A stretch of DNA of 37,643 nt from JAVBPB01 sp031549965. GTDB lineage: Bacteria > Bacillota > Clostridia > Lachnospirales > Lachnospiraceae. Position numbers and translations under genes: made by a program. The notes below the pieces were generated by a model that saw nothing but the letters and a program-made list of their open reading frames with translations, made no database searches and had not been told where the DNA came from. Location of the stretch: contig JAVBPB010000044.1 in assembly GCA_031549965.1 (NCBI GenBank), positions 1-37,643 on the forward strand, given 5' to 3'. Within the stretch, counting starts at the first letter, position 1. Every line of letters starts with the position of its first letter. This document shows positions 16,903-24,782 of this stretch, one piece after another.

Positions 16903-18006
16903 ATGAAAAAAAAGATTATTAGTATTTTATTAACACTTAGTTTAGTTGCCAGCATGGCAGCATGTGCTAAGAAACCAACAGCAGATTCAGATTCAGGCAC
17001 AGATACAAAAAGCGGATATGAATTAGCACTAATTACAGACGTTGGTACAATTGATGACAAGTCCTTTAATCAAGGTTCATGGGAAGGTCTTGAATCATAT
17101 GCAAAAGAAAACAACATTACTCACAAGTACTACAAACCAGCTGAAAAATCAGATGAAGCATGTTTAAATGCTATTGATTTAGCAGTAAAAGGCGGAGCTA
17201 AAGTTATTGTTTGTCCTGGATTTTTATTTGAAGTGCCAATTTTTACAGCACAAGACAAATATCCTGATGTAAAATTCATTTTTATCGATGGTGCTCCACA
17301 TAATGGAGATTACAATGTTGTAGTAAAAAATAATGTACTTTCAATATTCTATGCTGAAGAACAAGCAGGTTACCTTGCAGGATATGCAGCAGTAACTGAT
17401 GGATACAGAAAATTAGGATTTATGGGTGGTATTGCAGTTCCAGCGGTTGTTCGTTTTGGATATGGATATATTCAAGGAGCAGATGCAGCAGCAAAAGATT
17501 TAGGATTAGCTAAAGATGAAGTATCAATTAAATATACTTATGTAGGAAACTTTGACGCTTCTCCAGAAAATAATGCAAAAGCAGCAGCATGGTACAATGA
17601 AGGCCTTGATGTTATATTTGCTTGCGGTGGCGGTGTTGGTAACTCTGTTATGAAAGCTGCTGAAACTGCTGGAAAAGTTGTAATTGGTGTAGACGTTGAC
17701 CAATCAGGTGAATCTACTACAGTTATTACATCAGCTATGAAAAACTTAAAAAAATCAGTTTATGATGCAGTTAAAAGCTACTACGGTGGTACTTTTGAAG
17801 GTGGAAAATCTATAACTTTAGATGCTTCTCAATCAGGTATTCAATTACCAATGAGCACTTCAAAATTCAAAACATTTAACCAAGCAACATATGATGATTT
17901 ATACAAAAAATTAGTTGATGGAACTATAAAAGTACAAAATGACAAGGTAGCCGATGATGCAACCGGAGTACCAGTAGAACTTGTAAAGGTAGAATCAATT
18001 AAGTAA
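16903..18006 (+). CDS. bmpA: BMP-family nucleoside-binding lipoprotein
   Basis: 367 aa from the ATG at 16903, with GGAGG 7 nt before it; an in-frame ATG at 16873 lies inside deoC without a ribosome site. Lipoprotein signal peptide: MKKKIISILLTLSLVASMAAC, with the lipobox MAAC and lipid-modified cysteine at position 21. The mature part starts with a low-complexity linker (about 24-38) and then the basic-membrane-protein/PnrA fold: ELALITDVGTIDDKSFNQGSWEG, then FACGGGVGNSV and VIGVDVDQ. Binds nucleosides at the outer membrane face and hands them to NupABC. Placement after deoC rather than next to the permeases is less usual than bmpA-nupABC order. Confidence 0.94.
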   Translation: MKKKIISILLTLSLVASMAACAKKPTADSDSGTDTKSGYELALITDVGTIDDKSFNQGSWEGLESYAKENNITHKYYKPAEKSDEACLNAIDLAVKGGAKVIVCPGFLFEVPIFTAQDKYPDVKFIFIDGAPHNGDYNVVVKNNVLSIFYAEEQAGYLAGYAAVTDGYRKLGFMGGIAVPAVVRFGYGYIQGADAAAKDLGLAKDEVSIKYTYVGNFDASPENNAKAAAWYNEGLDVIFACGGGVGNSVMKAAETAGKVVIGVDVDQSGESTTVITSAMKNLKKSVYDAVKSYYGGTFEGGKSITLDASQSGIQLPMSTSKFKTFNQATYDDLYKKLVDGTIKVQNDKVADDATGVPVELVKVESIK

Positions 18007-18008
18007 TT

Positions 18009-18626
18009 ATGAATAAAAAGCTTAGTATTAAGAATTGCCTTATTGCACTTCTTGGGATTTTCTTCATAGGTGTAGGGGTAGCATTTAATGCAATGGCACA
18101 TTTAGGTAATGATCCAGTGGGTATTTTTTATGATGGTATAAGAAATACCCTGGGACTTACCCAGGTTCAGCTAGGAGCGGCATCCTACCTAGTGAACATT
18201 TTATTAGCAGTACTATTAATTTTTATAGGTAAAAAATATTTAAATTTAGGAACATTAATATATATACTTCCTTATGGCTTATTTGTAAATGTGGGAACAT
18301 ATTTTTACTCTAAAATATTTGTTGAGGAGCTTCTTTTAAATCAAATTATTGCTGCTACAATCGGTTGCTTTTTAATATTTTTAGGTGTTGCTATATTTAT
18401 TGCAGTAGATATTGGTCTTGATCCTATGACAGGGGTAACAATGGTACTAAGAGACAAGCTAAAATGGGATTATAGAAGAGCTAAAATATTATTTGACTTA
18501 AGTTTAACCCTAGGTGGATTTTTATTAGGCGGAAAACTTGGAGTTATTACAGTAATAACAGCTTTATCAGGAGGACCGATTATACAATTTATTGCAAGCA
18601 GGCTTTCAAAGATTATCAAAAATTAG
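18009..18626 (+). CDS. YczE/YyaS/YitT-type membrane protein
   Basis: 205 aa with about five hydrophobic segments. Two related halves carry the same motif: AHLGNDPVGIFYDGI near residue 30 and DIGLDPMTGVTMVL near 137, typical of COG2364 proteins (YczE family). The role of this family is not established. The gene starts 2 nt after the lipoprotein stop, so it is part of the nucleoside operon, which hints at a transport-related or signalling role for this member; that is inference. No clear ribosome site is visible except the end of the upstream gene (GTAATT), so expression may depend on translational coupling. Confidence 0.8.
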   Translation: MNKKLSIKNCLIALLGIFFIGVGVAFNAMAHLGNDPVGIFYDGIRNTLGLTQVQLGAASYLVNILLAVLLIFIGKKYLNLGTLIYILPYGLFVNVGTYFYSKIFVEELLLNQIIAATIGCFLIFLGVAIFIAVDIGLDPMTGVTMVLRDKLKWDYRRAKILFDLSLTLGGFLLGGKLGVITVITALSGGPIIQFIASRLSKIIKN

Positions 18627-18656
18627 TTTTGATTCTTTGTAATAGGAGATGATTTA

Positions 18657-19385
18657 ATGCAACAAAAATATCTGTATCAAGTACTTCCGTTTTTAAAGGA
18701 TATTAATGCTAAAAGAAGAGAACAAATTGAAAATTATTTTACAAGTGCACCAGTTTGGCTTATGGATTCTTTTCAAATTGTTGAAATGGATATGGGCGTT
18801 ACATTTGTTCATGAAAATGAGATTGTAGATACTATTTATATAATTTGTAAGGGGCTTATTAAGGCTATAGACTACAGTGTTTTTGGTATTGCTTTTGATT
18901 TTATGAGATTTGATGGATTATATGCAATGGGTGGAATGGAAGTAGTTATGGATTTGGACAGATATATGACAACACTTCAAACAGTAACACCATGTATTAT
19001 TATAACTATTCCAAAATCAAAGTTTGAAAAATGGTTAAAGACTGACAGTAAGGCTTTAAAACAAGAGGCTAAAGCTGTTGGTGAATATTTGCTTGAGCAG
19101 GGTCGTACAGTAAGAGCTTTTTTATTCTTAAAAGGATCAGATAGATTATGTATGTTATTAATGCAAAGATATGAAAACTTTGCAAAAAAAGATGAAATAT
19201 TTGAAATTTCTAGTACACGTCAAGAATTATCAGAAGAATCCGGTTTATGTGTTAAAACAATCAATCGTTCCATTAAAAAATTAGAAGAACAAGGCCTTAT
19301 TGGCAGAAAAGGTAATAAGATTACAATTGACAAGACTCAATTTTTAAAAATTAAGGAGGTTGTTTTGTCAATTATTGATAGATAG
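18657..19385 (+). CDS. Crp/Fnr-family transcriptional regulator
   Basis: 242 aa. The N-terminal half fits a cNMP-binding-type beta barrel (VTFVHENEIVDTIYIICKGLIKAIDY..., then GLYAMGGMEVV), followed by a dimerisation helix and a C-terminal winged helix of the Crp type: STRQELSEESGLCVKTINRSIKKLEEQGLI. There is no cluster of cysteines for an Fnr iron-sulfur site (C69, C126 and others are scattered). The phosphate-binding R-S/T motif of CRP is not obvious, so the effector is unknown. Ribosome site AATAGGAGATG. Embedded between nucleoside-transport and phosphorylase genes, it is the natural candidate regulator of this operon and of the palindrome at 9512-9539. Confidence 0.85.
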   Translation: MQQKYLYQVLPFLKDINAKRREQIENYFTSAPVWLMDSFQIVEMDMGVTFVHENEIVDTIYIICKGLIKAIDYSVFGIAFDFMRFDGLYAMGGMEVVMDLDRYMTTLQTVTPCIIITIPKSKFEKWLKTDSKALKQEAKAVGEYLLEQGRTVRAFLFLKGSDRLCMLLMQRYENFAKKDEIFEISSTRQELSEESGLCVKTINRSIKKLEEQGLIGRKGNKITIDKTQFLKIKEVVLSIIDR

Positions 19386-19414
19386 GCTTATTTAAAATGT
19401 ATGGAGGTATTTAT

Positions 19415-20239
19415 ATGAGTAAACAATACGAAAAATTAAAAAAATGTTTAGAGAGTATTAAGTCAAAGGTGGATTTTTCACCTGAAGTTGGAATTATATT
19501 AGGTTCTGGTCTTGGAGATTATGCAGACGGTATAAAAATCGAAGCAACTATAGAATATACGGATATAGAAGGATTCCCTACATCAACAGTCGCAGGGCAT
19601 AAGGGAAGATTTGTATTTGGTTATGTCGGAACTACTCCAGTTGTAATTATGCAGGGCAGGGTTCATTATTATGAGGGTTATCCAATGTCTGATGTGGTTC
19701 TGCCAACTAGGCTTATGGGGCTTTTAGGTGTTAAGAAGTTAATTCTTACTAATGCTGCCGGCGGGGTAAATTTTGACTATTCTCCTGGTGACTTTATGCT
19801 TATAAAGGATCATATAACAACTTTTATACCAAGTCCTTTAATCGGTGAAAATATGGATGAGTTGGGTGTAAGATTTCCTGATATGAGTGATGTTTATAAT
19901 GCTGAACTAAGAGAAATTATTAAGAAAACAGCTAAAGAATTAGATATACCTTTGCAAGAAGGTGTTTATATGCAATTTAGTGGCCCAAATTATGAAACAC
20001 CGGCTGAAATTAGAATGTGTCGTACGCTTGGTGGAGATGCTGCTGGAATGAGTACAGCTTGTGAAGCTATGGCGGCAAATCATATGGGTATTAAGGTATG
20101 TGGTATTTCATGTATTACGAATTTAGCTTGTGGCATGTCAAGCGAACCTCTTAGTCATCAGGAAGTTCAAGAAACTGCGGATAGAGTTTCTAAAATGTTT
20201 AAGGAGCTTTTGACTAAGGTTATTGAAGAGATTGCATAA
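19415..20239 (+). CDS. punA: Purine-nucleoside phosphorylase (trimeric class)
   Basis: 274 aa from the ATG at 19415, which has GGAGG 7 nt upstream; an earlier in-frame ATG at 19397 adds six residues including the GGAGG codons and is not preferred. Splits inosine, guanosine and their deoxy forms with phosphate. Signatures: ILGSGLGDYAD (phosphate loop), GFPTSTVAGHKGRFVFG, MQGRVHYYEGY, LTNAAGGVN and SGPNYETPAEIRM. It is the low-molecular-mass trimeric type rather than the hexameric DeoD type. Last recognisable gene of the salvage operon. The symbol follows usual naming for this class. Confidence 0.93.
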   Translation: MSKQYEKLKKCLESIKSKVDFSPEVGIILGSGLGDYADGIKIEATIEYTDIEGFPTSTVAGHKGRFVFGYVGTTPVVIMQGRVHYYEGYPMSDVVLPTRLMGLLGVKKLILTNAAGGVNFDYSPGDFMLIKDHITTFIPSPLIGENMDELGVRFPDMSDVYNAELREIIKKTAKELDIPLQEGVYMQFSGPNYETPAEIRMCRTLGGDAAGMSTACEAMAANHMGIKVCGISCITNLACGMSSEPLSHQEVQETADRVSKMFKELLTKVIEEIA

Positions 20240-20317
20240 TTGGTGAATAGAAATTTAAGTTAATATCGTCAATTTAAGGTTTTTGTGTAAAGTACGCATT
20301 GCCATTTAGATACGCCA

Positions 20318-20396
20318 CCTCAGAAAAACATTATAATATATGAAAAAATCAGATAAGCCAAATGATTTTTTCATAAATTATAATGTTTTTCTGAGG
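20318..20396. repeat. 79-bp near-perfect inverted repeat (hairpin)
   Basis: Arms of 34 nt with one mismatch around an 11-nt loop; arms begin CCTCAGAAAAACATTATAAT and close at TGAAAAAATCA. There is no T-tract outside the stem, but the stem itself contains A6/T6 runs, so it could end transcription of punA or be a relic of a palindromic mobile element. It adjoins the transposase remnant on its 3' side. No second copy is in the window. Confidence 0.8.
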
Positions 20397-20449
20397 GAAT
20401 TGCATATATTTGACATAGGTAGGCATGCATAAATGTCTTGTTCTACATA

Positions 20450-20709
20450 AACTTTCTTTAATCTCATGGTATTTTGATTCAATGCCCCATCTCATAAAGT
20501 AAAGTACTTTAAAATCTCCATAGTAAGATCTTCATCAGGTATATTTGTTACTAGCACTTCATTCTCTGTTTCTGTAAGAGGAAGGCGTAATACTCTTAAT
20601 TTATAGGTCTTATTTTCCCATTTATATTCAACCCAGTTATCTCCATAAGGTGCATCAGCCACTTCCTTTAATACACCTGTTTTTTCATTTTTATTGCGAT
20701 TATATTATA
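20450..20709 (-). pseudogene. IS4-family transposase remnant (C-terminal part, frameshifted)
   Basis: Read on minus from about 20709: an open stretch containing GVLKEVADAPYGDNWVEYKW and LTETENEVLVTNIPDEDL, ending with a frameshift at about 20495-20501, after which the other frame reads YFMRWGIESKYHEIKES. This has exactly the Y-(2)-R-(3)-E-(6)-K spacing that marks IS4-family DDE transposases. The catalytic first two Asp regions are missing, the upstream frame is closed by a stop, and the downstream part runs into unrelated sequence and the hairpin at 20318-20396. Clearly non-functional. Confidence 0.8.
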
Positions 20710-21030
20710 AAAATTTTGAAGCATTTCTCTTGATTATGTTTATTAACCGACACTTCTGTTACTAATTAAAGCTTCAACGATTGATTGCAGTGAATAGTAA
20801 CGATAAAATAAGAAACTGATAAATAATTTAAGATAGTATTGATTGCACTCTATTAGTGATGATATAATGTTAATAACAATGACTTATTCTTTCTGATTAT
20901 TTTGTTTTGGTTGACTAATTATATCAGAATTGGAGAATCGTTTTTTTGCAAACATTAAAAATATAACAATTTAAATAAAATATGTAGTGAAATACTTTAC
21001 ACTGACAACTAAGAAAGGGATGTAGATAAA
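20710..21030. other. Intergenic DNA upstream of the AAA-ATPase-like gene
   Basis: About 320 bases, A/T-rich, with no ORF and no clear repeat. TTGACT occurs at about 20932-20937 but I see no good -10 at 16-18 nt, so no promoter is called. The region could be further decayed insertion-sequence DNA. Confidence 0.4.
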
Positions 21031-22662
21031 GTGAAAAAAGTGCTTCCAATTGGAAATGACTCATTTTTGACTATAAGAGAAAATAATTGGTATTATATTG
21101 ATAAGACTTTGATGATAAAGGACTTTATTGAATATCAGGATACAGTAGCCTTAATAACTCGTCCAAGACGTTTTGGAAAAACAATTAATATGACAATGTT
21201 AAGGGAATTTTTTGATATTACAAAAGATAGTAGAACTATGTTTGATGGTCTTCAAATTATGAATACAAAGTATGCAAAACATATTAACTCAAGGCCAATA
21301 ATCTTTTTTTCATTTAAGGACTGTACCGGAAGAACTAAAGAAGAGTTAAAATTAAGCTTGATGAAAGAATTATTAAAAGAATATGTAAGATATAGCATTT
21401 TATTTGATAATAACATTGATAAATCAGATGTTTATGTGAAAATTTTTTATAATAATCTATTAGTACTTCAAAATCAGTCTGCGTCCCTTAGTGAAATAAG
21501 ATTTTTTTTAGAAGAAATAATAAGAGTAGTATATAGTTTTTATAAAATCACTCCTATTTTGCTTATAGATGAGTATGACCAGCCAATTTTAAGCAGTTAT
21601 GAGAATGGATATCGAGAAGAACTTCGAGATTTCTTTTCTGTTTTATATGGTTCTGCATTAAAAGGTAATGAATATTTAGGTCAGGCGTTGCTAACTGGAA
21701 TACAACGAGTAGCCAAAGAAAGTATTTTTTCCAAATTAAATAATATGATTGTATATACAGTAACGGATGAACATTATGCTAAGTATTTTGGCATTACCAA
21801 AGAAGAAACAAATGACTTGTTAGAGATATTTGATTTGAAATTGACAAATGAGGTAAAACAACAATATGATGGATATATTTTTGGTGGTATAGAAATGTAC
21901 AATCCTTGGTCAATTTTAAATTATGCCAGTAGAAAGAAGCTTGATTGCTACTGGGTTAATACATCAACTAATTATTTAGTCAGAGAGGCATTAAAAAGTG
22001 CTGATGAAAATTTTATGGAAGAATACTATCAACTGATTGAAACAGGATGTATTGAAGTGGGGGTCAAGCTTGATACATCTTTTATAGAATTAGCAAATGG
22101 GTATACATTATGGGGATTAATGATAAATTCAGGATATCTTACAATTACAAATAATGATGATAATCTGCTTAAATGGGTACGCATTCCAAATGATGAGGTT
22201 AAATCAGAATTTTTGTCAATTATAGCAGAGCAAGCTAATATGGAAGCTTCTGATTTAGAAAAAATGTTTAAATATTTATTGAATCAGGATTTAAAAAACT
22301 TCATTAAAGTTTATCAAAGTTTGATTTTATCTTGTACTAGCTATCATGATGCAAAAGAAAATGCATATCATATGTTGTTTTTAGGCATGTGTATTTCTTT
22401 AAGTAAGATTTATAAAATATCCAGTAATATAGAAAGTGGACATGGACGTCATGATATTCGATTAGAATCTCTATCAAAAGAACGTTTTCATATTATAATA
22501 GAATTTAAACAGGGAGAAAATATAACAAAGTTAAAAGAAGAAGCCTTGCAGCAGATTTTAAATCAGAAGTATTATGTAGGATTAACTGGAAAAGTTCTGT
22601 GTCTCGGTATTGCTCATGATACAAAAAAATGTGAGATGGTGTACAGTATGATTGAGGTTTAA
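21031..22662 (+). CDS. AAA-ATPase-like / PD-(D/E)XK nuclease-domain protein (DUF1703 type)
   Basis: 543 aa, GTG start with AAAGGG about 12 nt upstream. The N-terminal half is the AAA-ATPase-like domain: YIDKTLMIKDFI (22-33), Walker-A-like RPRRFGKT (44-51) and Walker B LLIDEYD (177-183). The C-terminal part has the nuclease-like core: D475 in GRHDIRLES, then E491 and K493 in HIIIEFKQGE, matching a D-(15)-ExK pattern, so the nuclease residues look intact. The family is expanded in Clostridia and Bacteroidetes, often near mobile DNA; its role is not settled. Here it lies next to a transposase remnant and stands alone, consistent with an accessory gene. Confidence 0.9.
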   Translation: MKKVLPIGNDSFLTIRENNWYYIDKTLMIKDFIEYQDTVALITRPRRFGKTINMTMLREFFDITKDSRTMFDGLQIMNTKYAKHINSRPIIFFSFKDCTGRTKEELKLSLMKELLKEYVRYSILFDNNIDKSDVYVKIFYNNLLVLQNQSASLSEIRFFLEEIIRVVYSFYKITPILLIDEYDQPILSSYENGYREELRDFFSVLYGSALKGNEYLGQALLTGIQRVAKESIFSKLNNMIVYTVTDEHYAKYFGITKEETNDLLEIFDLKLTNEVKQQYDGYIFGGIEMYNPWSILNYASRKKLDCYWVNTSTNYLVREALKSADENFMEEYYQLIETGCIEVGVKLDTSFIELANGYTLWGLMINSGYLTITNNDDNLLKWVRIPNDEVKSEFLSIIAEQANMEASDLEKMFKYLLNQDLKNFIKVYQSLILSCTSYHDAKENAYHMLFLGMCISLSKIYKISSNIESGHGRHDIRLESLSKERFHIIIEFKQGENITKLKEEALQQILNQKYYVGLTGKVLCLGIAHDTKKCEMVYSMIEV

Positions 22663-22922
22663 ATACAAATTTCTAGTTTAGAATTACTACTTTATTATGT
22701 GCCTTCAATAAAAAAATATTTTTAGAATTTGACAAATAAAACTTTGATAATAATTTATTAAAAAAATACTTGATTAATTTTTTGAATTTAGTTAAACTAA
22801 TTTATATATTAAAAAACTAACGAATATATCTTAGCAGGATAATCCCGTAAAAAGTCTTAAAAGTCTATTTATGTAATGTAACAGTAGTATTTAAAATCGT
22901 ATGTAATATTAAGGAGGTAAAT

Positions 22923-24614
22923 ATGTATTGTTCTAAATGTGGAGAAAAAATTACTGATAATTCTAAGTTTTGTAAATTTTGTGGTGAACCAAATGATGAT
23001 TTTAAGGAATATTCTATTGAAGAAAATAGTTTAAATCAGTTAGACTCAGATATGGATATTACTAATTCACACAGTACTTCTGACGAACTTAATTTATCTG
23101 ATCCACCTATCGATTCTAATTTAAATGATGGGACAGATGTTTTTAATAGGTCAAATATATCAGATGTAAAAGAAAGCAATGAATTAAATAAGAAACCTAA
23201 TAAAAAATTAATAATGTTTTCATCTATTTTTATCATTTTGGTAATTGCTTCATATTCAATATTTAATATAGCAAAAAGTTCTGGAGTATTATATTTTTTT
23301 ACTGTTATGATTAAAACTGAAAAAGCTTATGAAAAGGAGATTTCATTATTTGTAGATAAAAATGATGTTTTGTCACAAGCTAAGAAATATTTTGAAGATT
23401 CACATACATTTACATTAAATGCACCTGAAATATTTGATTTTAAGTATACTGATTATAAAAAGGAAAAAACTTTAGAAGCAGGTTTATCATTTTCGGATGT
23501 TCCTATTGATATAGGTTTTTTCTTAACAGATGAACGTATGATATTAGGTTCTAAACAACTGGCATATTTTGAAGCAAACCCTAAAAATCTTGGACAAGAA
23601 CTATCTAAAATGGCATTAAATCTTAAACTTGATGATTATGGAATTTACTTGGATGATTATATTAATCTAATCTCTAAATATGATTATTCATACTCAAACA
23701 TAGGAGATATGAAAGAAAATAAGCTCACAAAAGAGCAACTGGAAATAGCAGGAAGATATAGTAAGATATTTGTGTCATTAATTAAAAAATCTGAATATAA
23801 AAAAGAATCATCAAAAATATCATTGGAGGATAAGCAAGTCAAGGGTAAAATTCTTACACTAACATGGGATAATAATATTATTCTTGATTGGTTAAAAAAC
23901 GATTTACTTACTACACTCAAAACAGATACACAATTAAAAGAGGAATGGAAAAAATACATTAAAGAATTGAGTTCTATTTATAGCGATTATTACATAGATT
24001 CAGATTTCTTATATGATGAATCATTAGACTTTAATGATTTTATAGAACAATTTGAAGAAATTATTGAACAAATGGAATATGAGGATTATGAGTTTAAAGT
24101 TGCTTTGCAGCTATCAGTTGTAAATGATGTTATTGTCATTGCAAACTTCAAAATATATGATGAATATAGTAATGAAGTTTTAACCTTTGAAGTTGGTTCA
24201 ATTGGTTCTGAATATAGATTAAATAGCATTTACTTTAAATATTTTTCAGATTACGATTATTTTTTTGAAATTTCTGCAAAAGGTGATCATATTGATTCAA
24301 AAGTTATAAATAGTGATATAGTGGTAGAGGATGAATATGGAAAAGAAAAGGTTTCCTTTGAATGGGATACAACTTTGGACAAAGATAACTTTATAATTAA
24401 ATCAGATGGTGAAAAAGTAATATTTACATTTGCAAAATCTGATAGTGATATAATATTTAAAGAGCAGCTTACGGAATTTAACTTAGAGGCTACATTATCA
24501 GAAAAACTTAATGATCAAAAGCCATCTTTACCAACAAAGACGTTTTTTATCGATACTATTGATATGGAGAAATTACAAGATATTATTGAACCTTTATTCA
24601 ATTCATTTTTTTAA
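22923..24614 (+). CDS. Zinc-ribbon, single-pass membrane protein of unknown function
   Basis: 563 aa with a strong AAGGAGG ribosome site. The N-terminus is a zinc ribbon with C3-C6 and C17-C20 (MYCSKCG and FCKFCG). A Ser/Asp/Asn-rich linker of about 65 residues follows, then a membrane segment at about 96-118 (LIMFSSIFIILVIASYSIF). The remaining 440 residues would lie outside; they are acidic, mostly alternating strand and helix patterns, with an acidic stretch around FNDFIEQFEEIIEQMEYEDYE. The layout (cytoplasmic zinc ribbon, one membrane helix, large outer domain) is common in Clostridia, but I do not recognise the outer domain. No operon partner. Confidence 0.75.
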   Translation: MYCSKCGEKITDNSKFCKFCGEPNDDFKEYSIEENSLNQLDSDMDITNSHSTSDELNLSDPPIDSNLNDGTDVFNRSNISDVKESNELNKKPNKKLIMFSSIFIILVIASYSIFNIAKSSGVLYFFTVMIKTEKAYEKEISLFVDKNDVLSQAKKYFEDSHTFTLNAPEIFDFKYTDYKKEKTLEAGLSFSDVPIDIGFFLTDERMILGSKQLAYFEANPKNLGQELSKMALNLKLDDYGIYLDDYINLISKYDYSYSNIGDMKENKLTKEQLEIAGRYSKIFVSLIKKSEYKKESSKISLEDKQVKGKILTLTWDNNIILDWLKNDLLTTLKTDTQLKEEWKKYIKELSSIYSDYYIDSDFLYDESLDFNDFIEQFEEIIEQMEYEDYEFKVALQLSVVNDVIVIANFKIYDEYSNEVLTFEVGSIGSEYRLNSIYFKYFSDYDYFFEISAKGDHIDSKVINSDIVVEDEYGKEKVSFEWDTTLDKDNFIIKSDGEKVIFTFAKSDSDIIFKEQLTEFNLEATLSEKLNDQKPSLPTKTFFIDTIDMEKLQDIIEPLFNSFF

Positions 24615-24663
24615 ATTAATAAGTTCTTTTATAATGATATAAACTATTCAATTATGCAAAAGG

Positions 24664-24702
24664 AGCTGCATACTAGCTGAGTAAATCAGTTAGTGTACAG
24701 CT
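24664..24702 (+). repeat. Imperfect hairpin downstream of the zinc-ribbon gene
   Basis: 17-bp stem starting AGCTGCATACTAGCTGA with one mismatch and two G-U pairs, 5-nt loop GTAAA. No T-tract follows on plus. May stabilise the mRNA 3' end or be a weak terminator. Confidence 0.45.
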
Positions 24703-24743
24703 AGTTGTAAATCAAGAGGCTGTGGAATGAAAGATTAGTTAAA

Positions 24744-24771
24744 GGGCAAAGTAGATATTAGAACTTTGCCC
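24744..24771 (-). terminator. Terminator hairpin for the SpoVB-like gene
   Basis: GGGCAAAGT and ACTTTGCCC form a perfect 9-bp stem with a 10-nt loop, 12 nt beyond the minus-strand stop. Read on minus it is followed by TTTAACT, a short T-run. Convergent genes meet here, so it may serve both. Confidence 0.6.
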
Positions 24772-24782
24772 AGATTAATATG

